From Endozoicomonas montiporae CL-33 (lineage in GTDB: Bacteria > Pseudomonadota > Gammaproteobacteria > Pseudomonadales > Endozoicomonadaceae), in contig NZ_CP013251.1 of assembly GCF_001583435.1 (NCBI RefSeq), positions 3,795,215-3,859,214 on the forward strand: DNA of 64,000 nucleotides, written 5' to 3'. Below, piece by piece: positions 17,209 through 25,799 of this stretch. Within the stretch, counting starts at the first letter, position 1. Each line of letters starts with the position of its first letter. A program made the translations under genes and the position numbers. The notes under the pieces are model-generated. The model ran no database searches. It had not been told where the DNA came from and saw only the letters and a list, made by a program, of their open reading frames with translations.

Positions 17209-18282
17209 TCACTCGTCACAGTCCGGCGAGGTTCCTTTTACAGACAGTACTATCTTGCCAGTGTGACCCTTCTCCAGAAACAGAGTCTGAGCCTCCTTTA
17301 TGTTTTTCAGAGGCAAACAGTGAGCGACCACAGGCTTGATGGCAGCCGCTTCAATATGACGAACAAGGTTGGCGAACACATCAGACTCAAGCACTGTACA
17401 ACCAAAGAAGCTCAAGTCTTTCAGGTACAGCGTTCTGATATCCAGCTCAACCATAGGGCCGGCAATGGCTCCGGCGACAGCATAGCGTCCACCGGGTTTC
17501 AGCACATTCAGTAACTCACCCCACTGCTGACCTGCTACCAGATCAATCACAACATCCACACTGTTTTCACCAAGATGTTCAACCACACTGTCGTTGCGGT
17601 TTACTGTGGATGACGCACCAAGAGCCAACAAATCTTTTGATTTCTTCGGGCTGGTCACGGCTATGACCGTTGCTCCCCTTGCTTTCGCCAGTTGAACAGC
17701 AGCCGATCCCACACCACCGGAAGCTCCGGTCACCAGAACGGTTTCTCCGGATTTCACTGCCGATTTTGTCAGCATATTTTCTGCCGTTGAATACGAGCAG
17801 GGAAATGAAGCCAGCTCAACATCGGTCATAGAACTTGAGACTTTGTGGGCATGCCTTTCGGATACTGTCGTATATTCAGCAAAACCGCCATCACACTCCG
17901 ATCCGAAGTACCAGGGCTGCTCCAGAACCTTCCCATCGGCTTCACGAATGCAGGGTTCCACTAACACTCGTTCGCCAATGCGGGTTTCAGAAACGCCCTC
18001 ACCCACACCAACAATAACGCCACATACATCCGCCCCCTGTATACGGGGAAAACGTAATGCCTGCCCGCTCCAGCTGGCATCCTCAGTGGCGGCTTCTGCT
18101 TTGGAATACCAGGCAATCCGGGTGTTAATGTCGGTATTATTAACACCTGCCGCAGCGACTTTGATCAGAACTTCGTTATCACCGGGTGTCGGCACCGGTA
18201 TATCGGTTCGATATTCAAGCTGGTCAAACCCGCCATGCCCCATCAGGGCCACTCCACGCATCTTCTCTGGCAACGAATTCAT
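17209..18282 (-). CDS. MDR-family alcohol dehydrogenase / quinone oxidoreductase-like protein
   Basis: A 357-residue medium-chain dehydrogenase/reductase. The N-terminal GroES-like domain includes GVNNTDINTRIAWY and GADVCGVIVGVGEGV. The nucleotide fold has VLVTGASGGVGSAAVQLAKARG. The catalytic zinc ligands of true alcohol dehydrogenases are not evident in the usual places, so it is more like the zinc-independent quinone oxidoreductase branch. It probably uses NADPH to reduce an enone or quinone in the cytoplasm. It lies about 100 bp upstream of the MHS permease gene on the same strand. Confidence 0.82.
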   Translation of the reverse strand: MNSLPEKMRGVALMGHGGFDQLEYRTDIPVPTPGDNEVLIKVAAAGVNNTDINTRIAWYSKAEAATEDASWSGQALRFPRIQGADVCGVIVGVGEGVSETRIGERVLVEPCIREADGKVLEQPWYFGSECDGGFAEYTTVSERHAHKVSSSMTDVELASFPCSYSTAENMLTKSAVKSGETVLVTGASGGVGSAAVQLAKARGATVIAVTSPKKSKDLLALGASSTVNRNDSVVEHLGENSVDVVIDLVAGQQWGELLNVLKPGGRYAVAGAIAGPMVELDIRTLYLKDLSFFGCTVLESDVFANLVRHIEAAAIKPVVAHCLPLKNIKEAQTLFLEKGHTGKIVLSVKGTSPDCDE

Positions 18283-18365
18283 TGTTGACGTCCTGTTTGC
18301 AAAAGGTCGTCACTCTACAGGCAATCCTGTGAATATCAATGCAGCACAGAAAGCGATCAGAGAGG

Positions 18366-19727
18366 TCAGGGAGAGGAAAGAGAAGGCAGAATGTGACTCA
18401 TCGTGTCATGGGCTGCTTGTGCAGAAGGTCTTTCCTGCGGGTTAACTTTAATCATATTCTGAACCAGTTCGACCATGGCCATTCCTGGCTCATCCAGCTC
18501 CGCTGAAGATTCGGTGATCAGTTGTAATTGCCCGTCAGGTTGCTTATTTCGCAGGGTACCCATACTGAGAATACCCAGACCAATCAGAGAATCCATTAGC
18601 ATAATACCGGCAGAATACACATCTGCGGCATAACCGGCAGGTAAGCCTTTACGAACTTCCGGAGCCGCATAATAATCGGTTCCGCCCACGTCAACACTTT
18701 CGCCCTCACGAAATGGCTTTGCCATACCAAAATCGGTGATTTTCAGCTGACCGGTTGCCGAATGCACCAGCACATTGCCATGTTTGATATCAAGGTGAAG
18801 AATCTTTTTCTGTTGAAGGTAACTCAGGCCAGCCATTAGCTGTTTGCCACAGTTTACCAGTTCCGGCAGATGTTCTTTGGAACGCTTACCCTCAAAAGCA
18901 TCATCAAGACGGGTTCCACCATCCTCCATCGCCATTCGCAACTGATAGGAAGCACCCTGTTTCTGCGCAGAGTAACCTTTCAGTTTTATGATGTTGGGAT
19001 GATCCAGTGTTTCCAGCAGTCTGGCTTCGGCTGCATCTTCAGCGAGGGTTTCCCGGGCTTCTGAGGATGATGACTCAACGACCCTGAGGCGCTCTACCCA
19101 GTTACCCTGTTTTCTGGAGCTGAAGTGCGCCACGGAACGTCCGTTTTCGAAAGGGACAATCATCGCTTTTCTGGCATTTTTATGGTCTGGCATTTTACCT
19201 ACAGTGATCAGCAGGTCATTCAATTCAGATTCTGCAAGTGACGGCCTGTGAGTAAAAGACACTTCTTCAGAATGGTGTTGCCGTTCAGACCCTAGCGAAA
19301 TATCAGATTCGTAGCCTGAAGTCTCACTGTCTGAACCGGCAAATACAATACCGTCATCCTCAGAATCACTGTCAGCTGCAAAAGAGTCACTGCCAGCTGC
19401 AAATTCAATGTCACTGTCGCTATCATCAGTGCCAGAATCAGCCAGATCCGAAGATACTTCATTACCGGAAAAGTAGTCAGAAGTCACTGTGCTTGTGGTT
19501 GAAACTGAACGCTTTATTTCACGGGAACCCAACCCTTTTTCAGGTTTGAGACTTTCATTGTCTGAATCATCAGCCTCCTTATCAGAGGATATGGATTCAC
19601 GCCCCGAACCCCGTGACACCTTACGGTGTTTAAAATGGCTATCATCCTGAGTTTTATGGGAGTCATCAGCCGACCCGGGGCTAACCGGCAGCCCCGGAAC
19701 GGATGAGGGGGAACCTTCCGTTTTCAT
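18366..19727 (-). CDS. eukaryotic-like Ser/Thr protein kinase with acidic N-terminal tail
   Basis: The protein has 453 residues from ATG 19727, which has a GGAGG box 5 bases upstream. Residues 1-160 are low-complexity, rich in Ser, Asp and Glu (for example DDSDSDIEFA), and probably disordered. The kinase domain follows: catalytic loop HLDIKHGN at 311-318, DFG at 332-334, APE at 355-357 and a C-lobe ending PQERPSAQAAHD. The ATP-binding lobe is weak: no clean glycine loop is seen, and the VAIK lysine is not evident (RSVAHF is the nearest match), so activity is uncertain. No signal peptide or transmembrane helix is present, unlike PknB-type receptors. The design resembles secreted effectors of host-associated bacteria. 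Confidence 0.8.
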   Translation of the reverse strand: MKTEGSPSSVPGLPVSPGSADDSHKTQDDSHFKHRKVSRGSGRESISSDKEADDSDNESLKPEKGLGSREIKRSVSTTSTVTSDYFSGNEVSSDLADSGTDDSDSDIEFAAGSDSFAADSDSEDDGIVFAGSDSETSGYESDISLGSERQHHSEEVSFTHRPSLAESELNDLLITVGKMPDHKNARKAMIVPFENGRSVAHFSSRKQGNWVERLRVVESSSSEARETLAEDAAEARLLETLDHPNIIKLKGYSAQKQGASYQLRMAMEDGGTRLDDAFEGKRSKEHLPELVNCGKQLMAGLSYLQQKKILHLDIKHGNVLVHSATGQLKITDFGMAKPFREGESVDVGGTDYYAAPEVRKGLPAGYAADVYSAGIMLMDSLIGLGILSMGTLRNKQPDGQLQLITESSAELDEPGMAMVELVQNMIKVNPQERPSAQAAHDTMSHILPSLSSP

Positions 19728-19771
19728 TGTCACCTCCCTGCGTCAAGGTCGTTGTGCTTTTTCTGTGGAAT

Positions 19772-19933
19772 GATACCAATTCCACCTTCTAAACATGAAT
19801 TGCGCAGCCATTATGAATCACGGGAGCTGCGTTGGAACTCCTCGCAATAGCTGGCTATTACTCGTCGTTCCGCCTTGTCCCGCGACCCAGAATGACTTGC
19901 TCATAGTCATATTTAGAAAGCGGAATTGGTATG
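19772..19933. repeat. 162-bp palindromic intergenic element, divergent copy
   Basis: The outer arms GATACCAATTCC and GGAATTGGTAT are inverted repeats, continued inward by TTCTAAACATGA and TCATATTTAGAA. The core AATAGCTGGCTATT and the flanking GCGTTGGAACTC and CGTTCCGCCTT match the core plan of the elements at 11651 and 23238, while the arms differ in sequence. It fills the gap between the kinase gene and the SnoaL-like gene. Confidence 0.7.
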
Positions 19934-19935
19934 AA

Positions 19936-20328
19936 TCATTGCGGGGAAGCGTGTAAATGGACGATTTTCCATTCATTTCCGATTTTTTTAAGGATATGGG
20001 TCGCTCTCAGTGACTGCAGTTCCAAGGAAGAACCTTCCTTTTTCATTCTGGTTTCGAACTGCCAGATACTGCAACAGCCAATAATCTGGCCAGAGGTCCA
20101 GAACGATTCTACCCGGTATTGAACGGAATCGATTTCAAACTGGTCAAACAGTGATTCATACCAGACTCTGAGAGCATGTTGTGTGGTACAGCTGACATTT
20201 TCACTGCTCCAGAACAGCAACTCGGCGTCCGGGGCGTAGTGTGCCAGCATGCCATCAATATAGCGTTGCTGATAATTATCAGCCTGCTGGTCAAACAACG
20301 TGGTAATCGCTTCCGGTTGACTCTCCAT
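19936..20328 (-). CDS. SnoaL/NTF2-like protein
   Basis: A 130-residue protein with the pattern of the NTF2-like fold: an N-terminal helix, then YIDGMLAHYAPDAELLFW (the usual D-G...Y.pda.l.f start) and a C-terminal strand KKIGNEWKIVHLHAS. Members bind small hydrophobic ligands or act as isomerases or polyketide cyclases, and many have unknown roles. A GGGGGTAGAG ribosome site precedes the ATG. There is no signal peptide. Its stop codon abuts the palindromic element at 19772-19933. The fold assignment is moderately sure; function is unknown. Confidence 0.6.
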   Translation of the reverse strand: MESQPEAITTLFDQQADNYQQRYIDGMLAHYAPDAELLFWSSENVSCTTQHALRVWYESLFDQFEIDSVQYRVESFWTSGQIIGCCSIWQFETRMKKEGSSLELQSLRATHILKKIGNEWKIVHLHASPQ

Positions 20329-20470
20329 CGCTCTACCCCCTTGCTTTTACTTAAAAGTTTCTGATGCAACGTTTATTCATCGCCTCCTAAGTATAGGTTT
20401 GATCACCCCCTGACCCATGGATTGCTATGCTTAGGCTGCCTATTGAGGCTGCAACCCCCGGAGAGTCACC

Positions 20471-21832
20471 ATGAAAACACTGGCCCGAATACTCTTTCCG
20501 ATGATGTTGCTGGCGACCGAAAGCATTCTGGCCAGCGACAATATCACGGCACTCAGAGATTATATCAAAGCCACTTACGGCGAAGAGCTGATGATCTCTG
20601 ACGCTCAGGTCAGCCAGCTGAGCTGGGTGATGGACAACCCCCATGCGACACCGGAAATGGATCACCACAAGCTGGCGGGTATGCATAAAGAAGTACCAAG
20701 AGCTTTATCCCGAATTTACAACCTGCAACGTCTGCGCTCAGGCACCCCGCAAGATTACGAGCAGTTTATTGCTCCACAGAAGAAGGAAATGGTAACGCCT
20801 CTCTCGCCAGACAGTTTCAGGCAGCTGTCAGACGCTATTCGTTCAATGGATGAGTATCATTACGAAGTTCTGGCAGCCGCCGCCATTATTTCTTCTGTCA
20901 CCCTGTCACCAGAAGCCATTAAAAGAGCGCGACTTGTTCCTGATCTTAAACTGCCAACCGACAGTGTACAGTTTCTGGCCGTCACAGCACCGGAAGCCAG
21001 CAAAATTTATCCACTGGCACAATTACTGAGTAAACGTTTCAAAACCGGCAACCACCTGTTCGAAATAGCCTTTATGCCCAACAGCCACCTACGGCACATG
21101 ATGTATAACGAAGGCTCACTGACAATGTATGAGCACATCGAACGGGGACTCTCAAACGGTTCAGTGTCCAGAAACGACCTCACCTTCTGGTACTACCACT
21201 GGGTGATTAACATCGCTGGTTTTCGTGGCCAAATAGCTCCCAAAGGCTCACTGTACCTGACCCAGAATACCTACAACGCCATGTCAGCGGTTAAGGCGGT
21301 ACTGGATAAGCTAGGCAAAGACAAAGGCAATAAAAGCTTCAACCCGATGCGGGCTTATCTGGGCAAACGTGCAGACTGGCTGAAGTTAGACCACTATACC
21401 CATAACACTGACGAGCAGATTGCTCTGGCATCCATCGCGGCCTCTCTTCGATTGTTTTCGCCGGATCAGGGCAAGCAGCTTTATCAGGCTTTTCACAAAC
21501 TTTCATCCAAAGATCAGAAGCGCTGGCTTGATTACAGCCATTATCAATTAAGCAACACCACAACACCGGCACCTACCTATGCTCCGGCCCTGTTCGCCAA
21601 TGCTGTTGTAGAAGCCGGGCTGGCCGACACGATAATAAGTGTCCTGCCGCTGTTTCTCGACGTTATCGACAAAGAACAGCAGATGCGAAAAAACGGTCAA
21701 TTAAACCCGGAAGTTCCGGTATCATTTCGTTTACTCAGCCAGCATCAGCAGGTACATCGACTTCTGCACCAACTCCACAGGGGGCTGGTCATTATTGATC
21801 CGGTCACCGGTGTCGCGTCGATCACAAAATAA
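20471..21832 (+). CDS. hypothetical secreted protein
   Basis: A 453-residue protein of no recognised family. It begins with a signal peptide (MKTLARILFPMMLLATESILA|S) and a good ribosome site (GGAGAG, 8 bases upstream). The mature part appears mostly helical and lacks further transmembrane segments and cysteine pairs, so it should be soluble in the periplasm or exported. It has a short region rich in His, Tyr and Trp (FWYYHWVINIAGF). The PPP phosphatase gene follows after 42 bases and may be co-transcribed. Confidence 0.7.
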   Translation: MKTLARILFPMMLLATESILASDNITALRDYIKATYGEELMISDAQVSQLSWVMDNPHATPEMDHHKLAGMHKEVPRALSRIYNLQRLRSGTPQDYEQFIAPQKKEMVTPLSPDSFRQLSDAIRSMDEYHYEVLAAAAIISSVTLSPEAIKRARLVPDLKLPTDSVQFLAVTAPEASKIYPLAQLLSKRFKTGNHLFEIAFMPNSHLRHMMYNEGSLTMYEHIERGLSNGSVSRNDLTFWYYHWVINIAGFRGQIAPKGSLYLTQNTYNAMSAVKAVLDKLGKDKGNKSFNPMRAYLGKRADWLKLDHYTHNTDEQIALASIAASLRLFSPDQGKQLYQAFHKLSSKDQKRWLDYSHYQLSNTTTPAPTYAPALFANAVVEAGLADTIISVLPLFLDVIDKEQQMRKNGQLNPEVPVSFRLLSQHQQVHRLLHQLHRGLVIIDPVTGVASITK

Positions 21833-21874
21833 TCAAACCACCTCAATCACAGGGACAGTGTCGGAGGCTTTAGC

Positions 21875-22537
21875 GTGTTTCATCAGTTTTATACCGCCAA
21901 CCAAGAGGGCAGGGACTTTGCCATTGGCGATCTGCACGGCATGTACGACCTGCTGTTTGAAGAGCTGGATCAAGTGGATTTTGACTTTACTAACGATCGC
22001 TGCTTCAGCGTTGGCGACCTGATTGACCGGGGTGCCAAGTCCGAACAGTGCCTTGGCCTGATTAACGAGCCCTGGTTCCACCCGGTGTGCGGCAATCATG
22101 AAGATACCCTGCGCAAAGTGGCTCGCAGCCTGTCATCAGCAGCCACCACAGCCGACTGGATCCTGAATGGCGGGCGCTGGCATTTGATGGTTTCAACCCA
22201 AAAAATGCACGACTACGCCGATCTCGTGGATACTCTGCCAGAGCTGATCTCCGTGGCGACACCTTCCGGTAAACTCATAGCCCTTTGCCATGCCGAGTAC
22301 CCCCTGCCCTACTGGGCACCCGATGAAATTGCCAATGACGATGAACTGCGAAGACAGCTGATGTGGTCACGGCAAAAAGTCAGAAGCCAGAACCATTCAA
22401 CGGTTTCCGGCATCGACAGCATCATTTGTGGGCACACCATCGTAGACCAGCCACAACAACTGGGTAACTCCTTTTACATAGACACCGGTGCGTTTGAATC
22501 CAAGACCCTGACTCTGGTGAATCTGGAAACACTCTAA
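21875..22537 (+). CDS. PPP-family metallophosphoesterase (PrpA/PrpB-like protein phosphatase)
   Basis: A 220-residue protein with the canonical metal motifs in order: GDLHG at residues 18-22, GDLIDRG at 48-54 and GNHE at 73-76, with a later CGHTIVDQP holding the distal histidine. This is the bacteriophage-lambda-phosphatase type of serine/threonine phosphatase, which uses Mn2+ to remove phosphate from proteins. The start is GTG 21875, preceded by GGAGG. It could counteract one of the kinases in this window, but that is only a guess from proximity to 18366-19727. Confidence 0.88.
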   Translation: MFHQFYTANQEGRDFAIGDLHGMYDLLFEELDQVDFDFTNDRCFSVGDLIDRGAKSEQCLGLINEPWFHPVCGNHEDTLRKVARSLSSAATTADWILNGGRWHLMVSTQKMHDYADLVDTLPELISVATPSGKLIALCHAEYPLPYWAPDEIANDDELRRQLMWSRQKVRSQNHSTVSGIDSIICGHTIVDQPQQLGNSFYIDTGAFESKTLTLVNLETL

Positions 22538-22602
22538 CCGTTTGGATGAGTATCGTTCAGTGTGTGTCATAATGGTTGCTCAATGACCGTTATGTGAACA
22601 CT

Positions 22603-23118
22603 ATGACGACAACCCTCACCTCTCCAAAGCGCCTGACTGATATTGACTGGCAAAACTGGCAGGCTAAAGACCCTGCTACCCTGACATTCGTGATCAAGCA
22701 TGGAAAAATCCTGTTGATACGCAAACAACGCGGGCTGGGTGCCGGCAAAATCAATGGACCCGGTGGACGACAGGAGCCCGGCGAAACCATGTTGGAATGC
22801 GCTGTCAGAGAGGTGCAGGAAGAGCTGTGTATTACCCCGCTCAATATGCAACACCGGGGTGAGTGCCGGTTCCAGTTTGTCGATGGTTACTCCATTCATG
22901 TCCATGTTTTTACAGCCAACGATTACGAAGGCACCCCCACTGAAACAGAGGAGGCCATTCCACTCTGGTTTGATCTCGACGCTATTCCTTACGATGAGAT
23001 GTGGGCAGACGATAAAATCTGGCTACCCCTTATGCTGCAAGGGAAAGCATGCTCAGGACGCTACCTGTTCGACAACGACAAGATGCTGGATTACCGGCTG
23101 GATCACCCACTCGATTAA
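22603..23118 (+). CDS. MTH1-like NUDIX hydrolase (oxidised purine nucleotide sanitiser)
   Basis: The protein has 171 residues from ATG 22603; an upstream in-frame TTG at 22576 is less likely. The NUDIX box is GRQEPGETMLECAVREVQEEL with Cys where the family usually has the last Gly. The C-terminal part (IPYDEMWADDKIWLPLMLQG and a later MLDYRL) closely follows the pattern of human MTH1/NUDT1, including the WxDDxxWxPL segment that reads the base. It should hydrolyse 8-oxo-dGTP or 2-hydroxy-dATP to the monophosphate. This likeness is recalled from family knowledge, not from an alignment. Confidence 0.85.
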   Translation: MTTTLTSPKRLTDIDWQNWQAKDPATLTFVIKHGKILLIRKQRGLGAGKINGPGGRQEPGETMLECAVREVQEELCITPLNMQHRGECRFQFVDGYSIHVHVFTANDYEGTPTETEEAIPLWFDLDAIPYDEMWADDKIWLPLMLQGKACSGRYLFDNDKMLDYRLDHPLD

Positions 23119-23237
23119 AAATAATTTAAATCAAGGGGTTGAAAGCACAAACCATCGTCCTTATTAATAATAACGACGATGGCTCATACGAGCATTGTCG
23201 CAAACCAACGACCTGTTCCTGAGGAAAGGTCACTACT

Positions 23238-23398
23238 AAGTACTCAACCATATGAAATCATATTTTCTGACTCATTGATCAGGCGCTCTGACTGCGTTGC
23301 AACTCTGGTCACATAGCATGCTATGCTCCCGCCATTGCGCCTTGCATAGCACCTGCCCAATAAGCCAGAAATATTCGATTCCATATGGCCGAGTACTT
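23238..23398. repeat. 161-bp palindromic intergenic element, copy 2
   Basis: This element is nearly the same as 11651-11810: it starts AAGTACTCAACCATATG, ends GCCGAGTACTT and has the perfect core palindrome CATAGCATGCTATG. The inverted arms are about 80 nt each. It ends 31 bases before the small heat-shock protein start codon, so it lies within that gene's promoter or leader. The rest of the 23119-23429 gap holds no gene. Confidence 0.82.
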
Positions 23399-23403
23399 AA
23401 TCA

Positions 23404-23426
23404 CATATTGCTCGATTGAGGATATG
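23404..23426 (+). promoter_or_regulatory. ROSE-like RNA thermometer hairpin
   Basis: TTGCT at 23408-23412 can pair with the Shine-Dalgarno AGGA at 23419-23422 across a 6-nt loop, leaving one G bulged. The stem extends outward by CATA/TATG (23404-23407 with 23423-23426). A UYGCU anti-Shine-Dalgarno with a bulged G is the hallmark of ROSE elements ahead of small heat-shock genes. It lies directly before the Hsp20 start at 23430. Confidence 0.6.
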
Positions 23427-23429
23427 ATC

Positions 23430-23888
23430 ATGCGTACTATCGATTTAGACTTCAGCCCACTGTACCGTTCCGTTATTGGTTTTGACCGTGTTGCCCATCT
23501 GCTGGAAGGCATGTCCAATAACCAGAACACCAAGCAAGGTGGCTACCCTCCTTACAATATTGAACTGCTGGCAGAAAACCAGTACCGAATCACCATGGCG
23601 GTGGCCGGTTTCTCGGAAGACGAACTGGACATTGAAAGCCGTGAGAATGTTCTGGTGGTTCAGGGCAAAAAACAGGCTGACGACACTGAACGTCAGTATC
23701 TGCATCAGGGCATTGCCGAACGTAACTTTGAACGAAAATTCCAGCTGGCAGACTATGTAAAAGTCACCGGCGCACAAATGGACAACGGCCTGCTCCATAT
23801 CGAACTGGAGCGTGAAATTCCGGAAGCCATGAAACCCCGTAAAATATCTATCAGTGGACAGCGTATGCTGGAGGCTGAAGCTGAGTAA
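23430..23888 (+). CDS. ibpA: small heat-shock protein (Hsp20/IbpA family)
   Basis: A 152-residue alpha-crystallin-type chaperone. The start [20 protein letters not shown] is typical of IbpA/IbpB. The crystallin core follows ([20 protein letters not shown] to [13 protein letters not shown]) and the C-terminal anchor is present as [11 protein letters not shown] 23430 is chosen for its fit with the family start and AGGA 7 bases upstream; an in-frame ATG at 23424 also exists. The protein binds unfolding proteins in the cytoplasm. Expression is probably heat-controlled through the hairpin at 23404-23426, and a palindromic repeat lies just upstream. Confidence 0.9.
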   Translation: MRTIDLDFSPLYRSVIGFDRVAHLLEGMSNNQNTKQGGYPPYNIELLAENQYRITMAVAGFSEDELDIESRENVLVVQGKKQADDTERQYLHQGIAERNFERKFQLADYVKVTGAQMDNGLLHIELEREIPEAMKPRKISISGQRMLEAEAE

Positions 23889-23912
23889 ATATAAAGCTCA
23901 GTGACATAATAA

Positions 23913-23945
23913 ACAGCCTCTACAGATTTAAACTGTGGAGGCTGT
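23913..23945 (+). terminator. hairpin after the Hsp20 gene
   Basis: ACAGCCTCTACAG at 23913-23925 pairs with CTGTGGAGGCTGT at 23933-23945 with one mismatch. The stem is strong, but the tail is not T-rich, so termination may be partial. Confidence 0.55.
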
Positions 23946-23966
23946 CTGTAAGTAATCAAAAACGTC

Positions 23967-24272
23967 CTAAAATCCACAGCTGCTGTGACGAATCCCCCCG
24001 TTAAGCTCCATGCCTATAATATACCTCCTCAACGGTTGCTTAAGCTCTTTCTCTACCACCAGATAAAGCCTGTTGGTCAACCGTAAAAAGGCTTCATTCA
24101 TCTCCTCCTGTTTATTAGTGAGTAAATCAAATCGTTTCTTCCTGACGTCAAACCGGTACAACGCCAATGGCTGATTGTTGGGAGCATTATTGATCGTGTG
24201 TCGAGTACCGCTTTGCACCCCTTCCGGTAACGTCGAAAAGTGTGAAATATCTGCCACTCCACTGTCAGTCAC
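23967..24272 (-). CDS. hypothetical protein, probably a 5'-truncated remnant
   Basis: An ORF of 101 residues from GTG 24272. The same frame stays open further upstream to a TAA near 24353 without an ATG, reading LVPSWRVKKQLSGKPAKRL and on. This suggests that the original start has been lost. No family is recognised, and the sequence is basic with one mid-region helix (EAFLRLTNRLYLVVEKEL). An IS3 copy begins 230 bases away. It may not be expressed. Confidence 0.3.
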   Translation of the reverse strand: MTDSGVADISHFSTLPEGVQSGTRHTINNAPNNQPLALYRFDVRKKRFDLLTNKQEEMNEAFLRLTNRLYLVVEKELKQPLRRYIIGMELNGGIRHSSCGF

Positions 24273-24578
24273 CCAGGCAGGTATCAGTCGTTTAGCGGGC
24301 TTTCCGGATAGTTGTTTTTTTACCCTCCATGAAGGAACCAGAGCCAGCAGGGCTTACGCATCAATCTGAACTAGCAAATGCCGATTAGGGAGTTGTTTTC
24401 TCTAACACACAGCTGAAAAGAAGTTGAAATAATCAAACTCTCAGGATTTTTAAACGACAGTAGGTTTTATATCTCCTGATTTTCACCAATTCCAAACCGA
24501 ACTATGATGGACCCCATAAACTGGACAGGTAGCTAAGTTAAGTTTTCTGGCTGTAAGATGACCCTGCAGGAGGGAATC

Positions 24579-24863
24579 ATGACAGCAAAAAGAAAACGAC
24601 ATAAGCCCGAATTTAAGGCACAGGTAGCACTCGAAGCCTACAAGGGCGAAAAGACCATAAACCAGCTGGCAAGCGAACACGAAGTTGCAGCCGTTCAGGT
24701 TAGCCAGTGGAAGCGACAGCTACTCCAGGGGGTTCCAGAAGTCTTCGGCAGGGCACGGCCAGAGGTAGATCCAGATGCGCTCACTGCCCCCCTGTATCAG
24801 GAGATCGGACGGCTTAAAATGGAGCTGGACTGGTTGAAAAAAAAATCTGGCAATGTCCATTGA
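24579..24863 (+). CDS. IS3-family OrfA
   Basis: A 94-residue helix-turn-helix protein (MTAKRKRHKPEFKAQVALEA), the DNA-binding half of an IS3 transposase. ATG 24579 follows an AGGAGGG box. It ends with a leucine-zipper-like helix (IGRLKMELDWLKKK) and stops just after an A9 run, overlapping orfB by 11 bases. Confidence 0.88.
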   Translation: MTAKRKRHKPEFKAQVALEAYKGEKTINQLASEHEVAAVQVSQWKRQLLQGVPEVFGRARPEVDPDALTAPLYQEIGRLKMELDWLKKKSGNVH

Positions 24864-25685
24864 TGACAAACGGAGATGCATAGACCCGGATCACTCGAAG
24901 ATCAGCATTCAGCGCCAATGTGAACTGGTTGGGTTAAGCAGGTCAAGCTGGTATTACCAAGCTTCTCCAGCTTTGGAAAGCCCTGAGAATCTGAATCTGA
25001 TGAGGCTCATTGATGAGCAGTATACACGTACACCGTTTTACGGCAGTCGTAAGATAACTGCATGGCTGAATGAGCAGGGCTTTCCGGTCAACAGGAAGCG
25101 TATACAGCGACTTATGAGGCTGATGGGCATACAGGCTGTCGGACCAAAACCGGGCACAAGCCTGAGAAACAAAGAGCATAAGGTTTACCCGTACTTGTTG
25201 AACGGCGTTGATATTGTGAGACCCAATCAGGTCTGGAGTACTGATATTACGTACTGCCCGATGCCTCAGGGGTTTATGTATCTGGTTGCCATTATTGACT
25301 GGTACAGCCGTTACGTGTCAGCTGGGAGCTGTCGAACACACTGGATGCAGACTTCTGTATTCATGCGCTGGGTCGAGCTTTGGAACAAGGTGAACCTGAT
25401 ATATTCAACACTGACAAAGGGTGTCAGTTTACCAGTAATGATTTTCTGGCACCTCTTCAGGAACGGGAAATACGTATCAGCATGGACGGGAAAGGGCGAG
25501 CACTGGATAACATTTTTGTCGAGAGGCTGTGGCGCTCCGTCAAACATGAATGGCTGTACACGCATGAATTTCAGACTGTTCCAGAGCTTTATACTGGGCT
25601 GGATGAATACTTTGAGTTTTACAACACTGAACGATTACACCAGTCGTTGAGTTATAAAACGCCTAAGGCAATTCACTTTGCATGA
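24853..25685 (+). pseudogene. IS3-family OrfB, frameshifted
   Basis: This is the integrase-core half of the transposase, with WSTDITY as the first catalytic Asp. Compared with the intact copy at 53967-54800, one G is missing at about 25317 (TTACGTGTCAGC in place of TTACGTGGTCAGC). That breaks the frame before the remaining catalytic residues. The second Asp region also reads DKGCQF in place of DQGCQF. The copy should not make an active transposase. Confidence 0.9.
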
Positions 25686-25799
25686 GGGCTTTGGACCACT
25701 GCCAGGACTTAACTTAAATTTGTTGGTTTACTGTCTTGACAGTGGGGTCCACCATAAACAGTCGTACTTTGAAAATCTGTAGTCGTTAATATTCAGCCT

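Larger units (their letters stand above)
24503..25756 (+). mobile_element. IS3-family insertion sequence, copy 1
   Basis: The ends are inverted repeats TATGATGGACCCC and GGGGTCCACCATA. A 3-bp AAC duplication flanks the element (24500-24502 and 25757-25759), which is normal for IS3. It is 1254 bp long, one base shorter than the copy at 53617-54871 because of a deletion in orfB. Confidence 0.9.

Noticed and set aside
25757..25780. 13-nt match TCGTACTTTGAAA between the right flank of IS3 copy 1 and the permease flank of copy 2
   Set aside because: Too short to infer shared origin; the surrounding sequence does not align.
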